NCBI GenBank assembly: GCA_032209605.1
Contig: JASFXZ010000016.1
Location: 8,432,001-8,496,000, forward strand
DNA: 64,000 bases
From: Mactromeris polynyma
Taxonomy: Eukaryota > Mollusca > Bivalvia > Venerida > Mactridae
Direction: 5' to 3'
The notes under the pieces were generated by a model, which did not search any database, had not been told where the DNA came from, and saw nothing but the letters and a program-made list of their open reading frames with translations. This document shows, piece after piece, positions 55,651 through 64,000 of the stretch (position 1 is the stretch's first letter; each line of letters starts with the position of its first letter). The translations under genes were made by a program, and so were the position numbers.

Positions 55651-58600
55651 GTTTGATATACAAATTATGATATCTTGAGTGATAATAGTGGTTTGGTAGA
55701 ATGTCTGATAGGAATTACTTATCTGATGATGATTCTCTTCAAGAAAATAGCTGCATTAGCGCCATAGAAAAAAGAAAATGTGTTTCAAACAAAGGAAACT
55801 ACAAGTCTGTAGTCGATGATGATTGTAGTAAGCCTAATGTTGAGAAGGAAACAATTCCCGTAACCTCAGCAGAAAGTGCTATTGTTTCTCAGTGCCTGAA
55901 TGAATTTTCGTTCCCCAAAAATTGGACATATGTGAGGAAACTAAAGGAACAAAGACAACTTTTACATCAACAGTTGTTTGCTAAAAAGATTGATTTAACT
56001 AAACACGATGGTCAGGCAAATGAAAACTTGAAGAAAGAATCGGTGATTGAAAGAGTTAAAATAGATAACATTTGTGACACGAGTGACTTAAGTGATTCTG
56101 ATTGCAGTGATAGCGAAAATTTGGTGATAGCTGAATCTAGCTTATCTGTTACAAATGAGGATTCAAACAGAAACAATAAGAGAACTGTGCTTGCAAATGA
56201 TACCAAACAAAACCAACATAGAAACAAAGATGACAACAGTGGTTACAATGAAGGAAATAATGAAAGTTTCAGAAGATCTTTGTTAAATCAAGATGACATT
56301 CCTTATGCATATAGTAGTGAAGATAGTGACACAGAAGATTATGATTGTTCGGATCTTTGTTTGCTGACGCCTTCAAAAATAAATGATGCTTTGCATGTTG
56401 CTATCGCTTCAGTGAATGATGATGTTTGCAAGAAACGGAAAAAAAATAGAATCAGAGAAGTTCTGAATAAGTTGAAAATGAAAGCTGAATGCAATGTGAC
56501 AAGGGCAAGCCCTGAATCAGCAAGTTACACAATAAGTAAACCATTGAATAACTTACCCAGTGCAACTAGTTTCAGTACTCTGAACTTAGCTAGTGACGAA
56601 TATTTACTCTGTAAAGATGCAAATGTTGGAACAACGAGAGACACAAATCAATCTCCATGTTCTGATTCAGTGAAATATTTCGGTCTTCCTTACAAACAGA
56701 GTACTTCTAAGCCAATAACCCATACTGATGTTACAGAGAATGAACGTAGGAAGAGATGGATTCTTAGCAAAGATCTGCCCCAAAACATTGACATCTCTGC
56801 TGAGATACCAACTGAAGTTGGAGATTGTTGTTCCACCAAAGGTGATGCTTGTGATGAGAATTCAATTGATTACACTAATATCGCTTTTCAAAAACTCATG
56901 GCAGAGAGAAGACTTAAAATGAGCAGTAAAACTGATAATGAATCGCAAGAAGGAACCAGAAATGATGACTGCTTGCAGGAATTGAAAATGATCCGAACAA
57001 AATCTAAGTCTGGGACCACTTTGGTCGAAATTGAAGATGTTACCAGGGATATAAACAAATGTGACAATGAAAGAGATAACATTATTGGTCTATTTAATAG
57101 AATGAAAGAAGTAAATATTGCCAGACAGTTGATGTTGAAAACACAGCTTGGTGTAGTTGAAGAAAAGAAACATTTAATGGAACTGAAGAGACAGTATCTA
57201 GAAATGGGTGGAGATGATGTGTCAATATCCTCATCGTCTCCCCCAAGTAGCCCAATTCTTATTGATGTTGAATGTTACAATGGTGAAAATGAGTTAAAAA
57301 GTGTCAAGTCAGCAGAGCTGCCCAGGAAGTCGAAGAGGATTGTGGAAAGTAAAAATAAGTTAAATGCGAAAAGTAGTATATGTAGCATTCTGGCAAAAAC
57401 AGCTAGAAATATACCAATTTCTGAAAATCCAACACTGAAAAAGCATCTTGTTCTCAGTAATGGGACTGTTGATAAAAGGTCAGCAAATTGTATTGTTTCA
57501 TCACAGTCATTGTTGAAAAAGCATCTCTGTCAAAAGGACAAAGACTCTGATTTTGTACGTGTGTCAACAGATAATCATCATGTATCAGCAACTCAACCCC
57601 TTGGTTCAGCAGCATGCAATACAGTAAAGACTGTAGACAAGCATGTGTTCTCTTCAAATAATGAAATCTTGAGGAATATAGATAAAGGTCGTCCTCCTAT
57701 CCTGAATCTCACTGCTCCACTTGACACTACAAAATCTTCTACAAGTCTTCAAGAAATGCCTACATTGGTGTCTCATAAAAATAATCCATCTGACCCATCT
57801 AAAACTGTTATTATGCCAATTGGATGTGTGAAAGATGAAAGTACTAATCAGGTTTATCCTACATATCATTATAATGGATTTACTTTCGCTTTGATTAACA
57901 ATAAAATGTACCATATACGCATGAATTCCTCTCCTGGGATGCAAGGATCTACCACTGGAGCCAGTGTACCACTTTCAACTCCTAATACTTGTAGTGCAAC
58001 TATCATTTTGCCAACAAAATCCAACTTGGTACCTGTTGATCCTAAGGCCAAAAGAAGTTTAGTTAACATAAAGCCTAGGCTTAATGTAAAGGAGGTAACT
58101 AACACAAGCTTAAGTAGTGGTTTACAATTAGTGAGTTCTGGTCATTCAGTGTCGTACAAGTTGCCTGTAAACCTTGTTACTTCTACATCCACTAGTCAGG
58201 CTGTCAATTTGGTTATTGTACCAGCGAAGACTGGAGGAAATGGAGGCAATAATGTACCAGTTCAAGGTGGACAAGGGGTGGTAATATCCAAAGGAAATAA
58301 TGCAAGTTTTATTGTTAATACAACCAGTGCTAAAGGTATGGTACCCAATCTTACCCCTCAGCAAATGCAATTACATCCCATTCCAGGCCCTATTGCTACA
58401 GCATCAGTTGTTGCAAGCTGTAGTAATATTCAACCAGTATTTCGACAAGCAAATCACCAAGTTTATTCTGCAAATTCTGCAGCTGTCCAGTCTACGTCTG
58501 TAGATAGAACATCAGTAAAAGTGACACCTAGCAATCAATTGTGTAAGTCAAAAACAGGAAAAAACAAAGAAGTGGCCTTGGACAAAAGTCGAAAGAAGCA

Positions 58601-61600
58601 TGAAGATAACAAGCAAAATTACAAAATCTCTGAAACCAGTAAAATTAGAACACTACTTTCCCATGAAGTGTTGAGTTCAGAATCCCAGCCTGATATTGAT
58701 TCTCGTCATATAACTGGTGCAGATTTACGAAAGTCATTAAGCTATGAAACATTCTCAAACGATGATGAAAAGTCACTTCTGAACGAGCAAATTACCATAA
58801 AAAGGAAAAGAAAACGAAAGATCACTGATAGCGGTGATTCGGTGGATAATGTTCTATCAAGTTCACCTGTTGATTCTATCAATTGTGAAGTTGTAAAACA
58901 AAAAAGAAAAAGAAAAGGAACTCCAGCTAAGAAAGTCAAAAGAAGAGAAGATATTTGTGATGAAGATTCGCCTCCAACTAATCGAGGTGAAGAACCAAAA
59001 CAACTATTAATTGAATGGATGGCGGAACAGGAAGAATTAAAAAAGAAGGTGAGGAACAGTGATGGAGAAATAAGAAATAAAAGAGTCGAAACACCTGTGC
59101 CATTTGTTAATTACCCTGCTAGAATTGTCTCCAAACAAAGTGACATTGATGGAAGTAAAATTGTCTCCATTGTTGGTTCTCCAAAACATTCAAAAGATAG
59201 GCATAGTAGTTCTGATACAAGTCTTAATGAAGAAAAGATGGCTAAGATGTTACAATTTGCTGATGATTTTGAACTGGAACAAAAGAAAAAGGGAGACAAT
59301 GAAGTTAGGAAAAGAGGTAAACATAAGAGGAGAAAGAATGCTGATTCAAAAAAATGTGCTATAACTGATGGAGTTAAAAACACATCAAATGATAGAAATA
59401 TCTGTGCGGTTCTGAAAGAAAGAATACAAGATAAACTATCTCCTATAGCACAAACAGGAAGGGATAGAAATATGTTTGCTGAAATGGAAGCTACAGAAGC
59501 AAAGAAATGTGAGTACACTGACAAGGATACTGAGGTGGAAGATCAGTATGACAGTTCTGACTTGGAAAATTATGAGAACTTTTTACTTAGCAAGACAAAA
59601 AACAGTCTGAAAAGGAAAAGTCAATTGATTGAAAGTTATTACACGACTGAAGGTTTACATGAAAGACATTCTAGTAATTATAACACTGTATCTAAGGCAT
59701 CGCATGATATTGCTGATGTTAACTCTACATCACAGGTGTGCGAGAAAGTGAAGTTTCTTCCTGTCGCAGCGGAAAATGGTGTAGCAAAGAAAAATGCCAC
59801 TGATGCCCAAGTTGAAATTCCTTGTAATGCAATAGTTTCTGCTAAAGAGAATTTTGGTGCCAATCCGATTGCTGGTGCAACAAGCAATTTGCTTCATGAT
59901 ATTGAAACAGTGAAGAATGATAAAATGGTTGAAGAGCAATCTGGTACTAAGTGTGATAGTGAGTTGATGGATCAGTCAAAATATGCTTTACCTACAGATA
60001 TTGGAACTCAACAAGATAGTGCTACAGAAAATTGTAGTTCTGTGTTGAACAAAGGTTGTAGTTTAAATCAAGTAACTACAAGTGGTAGCCATTACAGTAT
60101 GCATGATGTCTTCAGCAGTCCCAATAAATGTCCATGTTATATTGCCAAGAGGTTCACCAAGACAAAATTGATTATTTTGAAAGGTAAATTATGTGCAGAA
60201 ATTTACAACCTGTACATTTAATTTGATTGCTTTTGATAAGTTTTGGCTTCTTAGGATATATATGTTCTGTTTAATATAGTGATGACGTGTTTATCGAAAA
60301 TAATCGAAAAATGGTCGCTAGACATCGGACAACTTCAATAATTGATTATAATTGGAAATTTTGACTTTTTTGACATCTGTAAATGGTATCTATCTATTTC
60401 TTCAAGCTATAGATCAAATCTTTATTAACATCCACAGTAGTACTAATCTGTACATAGAAAATAAAAAATGACTGTTTTCAATTTCTTCAGTCAAATACAA
60501 ATATACGAAATAAACATACAAAAACTAAACAAATTTATTCAATGATAAAATGTTCTTTTGAGATGAGAGTAATGTAAGATGCTAAATGTAGTTACAAAGA
60601 GATAAATGAACTAAACTGTCGGCATAACACTTTTACTAAAAAAAACTAAATATTTCGATTATTTCCGATTCGATTATCAATAATGAGTTTCCAAACTAAT
60701 CCAATAATCGATTATGAAATTGTCCAATTATCCATCACTAGTTTAATATATGTGTACACCTCACTTTTAAAAGCTAAGACAAGTATGATTTAAGCAAGCA
60801 GATTAAAAAAATAGACATTTCTTATTATCTGAATTTTTACTGTACAGTTTCTTTGCCAATTAATCATCATGCACATTTGTGCCTCAGTGTTCTGATAGAA
60901 AATTATAACAGATGATGATATTGATGAGAAAATTGTGATACGTTTAATACAATTTGTTTTTCATTTCATTGTTCTGCATTTCAATTTGATGGTTATTGTA
61001 CCAAATATTGACATGTTTGAAAGTTGATTTCAAATATCATGTAATAGTACATGAATAATTGGTATTTTTATTGAAAAAAGAAATGTATGTTTGTCTTTAT
61101 TAAATAAATTGAAGGAGACATGTGTGAACGATGGATGAATATCAAGAAGCAGACAGGATTTGGAGAAATGACTGACCCGCAGTTTGTTCAATACTTGTTG
61201 AGACTTGAAGAAGAACGTCAGTTTAGAATGAAGCAAATGTCACCTGAACTGACCAATGAAGACCCGCTGTATTATGAAGATACTCGACTAAGTATATGAT
61301 CTTGATTTATTAACCATGTTTTTCAGAATAAAACCCTACTATTTGAGCTTTGTTATTGAATGATAAATTATTGATGATGATACAATTAATACATATTATT
61401 AAGATGGCTCTCACTTTACTAGAATCTTGGAAGTAATTACCAAACCAACACTTTCGAAGTCTAAGCAACATCTTTTGATCAACAGTTTCACTTGCCATGA
61501 CAATCAAGTTTGTTGCTACATGTATTTCAGAAATTTCAGTGAGCGTAGCAGTGCTAAAGTTTTTATAGAATTATGTAGTCTTCTATGTGCTTTATATTTT

Positions 61601-63289
61601 TGTCATTACAACTTCAGGTAAAGAATTCTGTAAGGCTTTGACCAGTACCCCAGTTTGTACATCTGAGACTGTTGAATCATTTACGTCCAGCCCAGCGTCT
61701 TCAGTAGTGGATCTTAACAACAACAATTGTGGTTATAGGTAATGTGATCCTGTAACATTATTATGTTTATATGATTTCATGTGTATGTCATAATTGTCTT
61801 AAGGATTAGGTGCAAATGTGCTATTAAGATAAATGTTATAATTGTAACTTATTGTTCTGAAGTATCTGATATTGAAAAGTGACTTATATAAAGTCTGTAG
61901 TTTTCTGAGATGAAGATATACATTTTTTATAGTGATTATTTCTAAGATAGCAGTGTAACAAAATATTTAGTTATTAACTCAGTTGTCTGTAAACAAAGAG
62001 CTGCTTATATTGGAAAAAAGAAATGACATATGTAAAATGGACTGAAAGTAATGCATCTAAAGCCATTTGTACTCCACCTCTGATTTATGTGGGGAAGTTT
62101 TCAGTTGCACGCAGAAGAACTGATATTGAGTACCAGTTGGTTACACAGAATTGGTGGTTAGATCAACTGACCGCTGAACATAATGTGTATTATAAGACAT
62201 CATTTTCTTATCAGTCCTCTTCATGAAGTAGATGCTATGCTGGATTTCTCCGATGCTGATGATACTCATGTTGATATCGTAAATGTGTCAACTGATAGTT
62301 ATACTCATTCACATTATCAAAGTGCAGTAGACAGCCCAACTCACAACGATGTTAGCCATGAATCAGGTATGGTATATTTACTGTTTTGGTATATATCTGA
62401 GACAGCCTGCTTTTCATGAAGTTGATGTAACTTTATGGATTGAACATGGTCCAAAACTCGCACATTCACATTTAAGTGGACAAACTGTTGTTATCAAGTA
62501 GATATTGATAAGCAGGGCTCTAGAATTGTTTTTCGAAGACACTTGTCCCGGACTGAGGGAAATGTAAAATTTGACTTGTTCGACATAGGAAGCCAGTTGT
62601 CCGAGAATAAAGGTCAATTTAGTAACAAATAAACATACACAACAATAGCTTCACAATTTAAAATAAATAATCACATTCTAAGGTTTGACTTGTCTGGGAC
62701 TACCTTCAATTCAACTGTTGTTTGCTGGATTCAGCTTTAAGCTTGTCCGGGACGTTGGGCTAGTGGATTTCTAGAGCTCTGATAAGATTTGTTTTGAAAA
62801 CGAATTATATAATTCATAACTAGGTTGGTGTATATGGTAAGGAAGTTCCATTGATGCAAAACTCATCTAGCTCTAATTTGACATTTACTGATACTGTGGA
62901 GACTATGTCTAACTAAGATAGAACAGGCTTGTAACTTCTGTGATAATTAAACAGAGGATAAGGTACCTGAGGGCATATTCCCATGTAAATATGAATTAAT
63001 AAATGTACAATTTCCTGCTTTTTCATTTTGATGGAGGCGAATACTAGGTGTAGTTATTGGCCTTATTAGCGAATGGAATTGACTGAAGTCTTTGATTAAC
63101 TGTCTATGAACATTTGAGTGAGTTTGTTTTGCCTAAAAATCTTTAAAACTAGTCAAATGATGAATCTAATTAAATTTAAATTTTCCATTCACTTTCCTCT
63201 TCTCTCTTTTGACAGCACTTGCAGATCAGATAAAATCCTCCTATCAGACAAAAACTGTACCAGAGGAAATGAATGTTTCTCCTATTATG
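55651..63289 (+). CDS. Unrecognised large nuclear-type protein, 5 visible exons, 3' end beyond the window
   Basis: Visible exons: 55651-60183 (coding from ATG 55701), 61115-61291, 61618-61738, 62215-62366 and 63216-63289. All junctions have GT..AG and matching phases (1, 1, 2, 1, 0), giving about 1,670 residues so far. I do not recognise the family. Visible blocks: a conserved-looking basic segment FSFPKNWTYVRKLKEQRQLL (residues ~70-90); a charged helix near 462-502 (LFNRMKEVNIARQ onward); an aromatic block YHYNGFTFALINNKMYHIRM near 720; Ser/Thr/Val/Asn-rich low-complexity sequence (~760-960); bipartite-type basic clusters KRKRKRK (~1033) and KQKRKRKGTPAKKVKRRE (~1066), likely nuclear localisation signals; LLIEWMAEQEELKKKVR (~1102). 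Exon 2 holds a compact motif CERWMNIKKQTGFGE..DPQFVQYLLRLEEER; exon 4 has SPLHEVDAMLDFSDADD. A leucine/acidic helix plus basic clusters suggests a chromatin or transcription role, by inference only. No zinc finger is seen in the visible part. Confidence 0.8.
60277..60740. mobile_element. hAT-type MITE with perfect 8-bp target duplication
   Basis: A 464-bp unit with ends TAGTGATGA and CCATCACTA, flanked by identical GTTTAATA octamers (60269-60276 and 60741-60748). The subterminal regions are symmetrical around 'aataatcga' and 'tcgattat' motifs. An 8-bp duplication and TAGTGATG termini are classical hAT features. It lies in the intron after the main exon of the plus-strand gene. Confidence 0.9.
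62513..62781. mobile_element. CAGGG-family MITE with ATAAG target duplication
   Basis: Inverted ends CAGGGCTCTAGAA and TTCTAGAGCTCTG, flanked by ATAAG on both sides (62508-62512 and 62782-62786). Interior repeats of 'gacttgt' and 'gtccggga' are also present. It lies in the intron between the fourth and fifth visible exons. Confidence 0.8.
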
Positions 63290-64000
63290 GTAAGCTAAAT
63301 TCTAGAATATTTTGATAGATGTAGTTGAAGATATATTATGCTCATTATTTTGTTCATTTGTTTATCTAAACAATCATGAAAACTATACTTTATCTAGTTA
63401 AAACTTCAATAAATATGCATTATCACAGAATACATTTATAATGTATTTCTCTGTATTTGTCGAAAAAAGACATTTGTATTATCGTGAAATTAAAAAAACA
63501 AGCAGGTGTTTTTTACTAGTTTTGTCTTTTAGTAATATGATTAAACAAGATTATTTTAAACGGTTATACATGGCAATAGTTCTTGTTAATGATGTTTTAG
63601 ACTATGTAGCAACAAAACTGGATACAGCCCATAAAATCATTTGTATACACCGAGTCACAATCTCTATTGAATTGTCATTTGTTGGTAGTGATTAAAGTAT
63701 TTGGATTGTCTCCCCTGCATTGATATGCTTAATTGGTATTGAACAATGGACCAAATTATGTTTTCACTCTGTATGGACAGGCTGGCAGTTGATGTAATGG
63801 GCGGGCTGGATTAATACCAGCCTTTTCAGACCAGTGTATCTGGAGTCAGGACTTTAGTTGGTGTCTGTCAATAACTAGAGTGAATTTTGTTGGTACTTAC
63901 ATCAAAACTAATCTGCTTTGACAGGCATTATTGCACTCTTGTTTTTAGTGTTAATCTACATCTCTTCTAGTTCATGTGTATGTCTTGGAGCATAAAAACC
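63290..64000 (+). other. Intron of the unrecognised gene, to the window edge
   Basis: Starts with the good donor gtaagct at 63290. I find no further exon with an acceptor and an open phase-0 frame before the end; one AG near 63781 leads straight into a stop. Confidence 0.6.

Noticed and set aside
59111..59524. Minus-strand frame of 137 codons
   Set aside because: Antisense to the strongly supported plus-strand exon; Phe/Leu/Ser-rich as expected for the complement of Lys/Glu-rich coding DNA.
63780..63840. Possible further exon after an AG at 63781
   Set aside because: The phase-0 frame meets TGA at the fourth codon; no donor follows.

Overview
The window is AT-rich animal (metazoan) nuclear DNA. 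Its genes have GT..AG introns, its C2H2 zinc-finger genes are typical of bilaterians, and its non-coding DNA is full of small non-autonomous DNA transposons, tRNA-like SINEs and minisatellites. The repeat style (ladders of 'tgaccttgacctt', many MITEs, tRNA-headed SINEs) and the protein sequences suggest a lophotrochozoan, most likely a bivalve mollusc. The species cannot be fixed from sequence alone.

Layout. (1) 911-4554, plus strand: the large last coding exon of a teashirt-type zinc-finger gene (tshz); its first exon lies left of the window. (2) About 4555-22986: 3' UTR and an 18-kb gene-poor interval with a pogo-type MITE, a 73-bp and a ~40-bp minisatellite, a non-LTR retrotransposon remnant, a palindromic element and nuclear-receptor-motif ladders. 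(3) 22987-51695, minus strand: a complete 28-exon gene that I assembled exon by exon with every reading-frame phase matching. It encodes a 1,915-residue protein with 29 C2H2 fingers, the orthologue of vertebrate ZNF236. (4) About 51600-51830: a probable bidirectional promoter. (5) 55651 to beyond 63289, plus strand: five visible exons of a large, unrecognised, probably nuclear protein that runs off the right edge.

All three genes look like nuclear regulators. tshz and znf236 converge tail to tail, and both also lie close together on human chromosome 18q22-q23, which suggests an ancient linkage. The znf236 fingers fall into modules whose order along the protein is a mirror (A-B-C-C'-B'-A'), supported by shared intron positions. 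The introns hold at least ten recognisable MITEs, several with exact target-site duplications, a broken tandem copy of exon 9, and a duplicated splice acceptor at exon 11.
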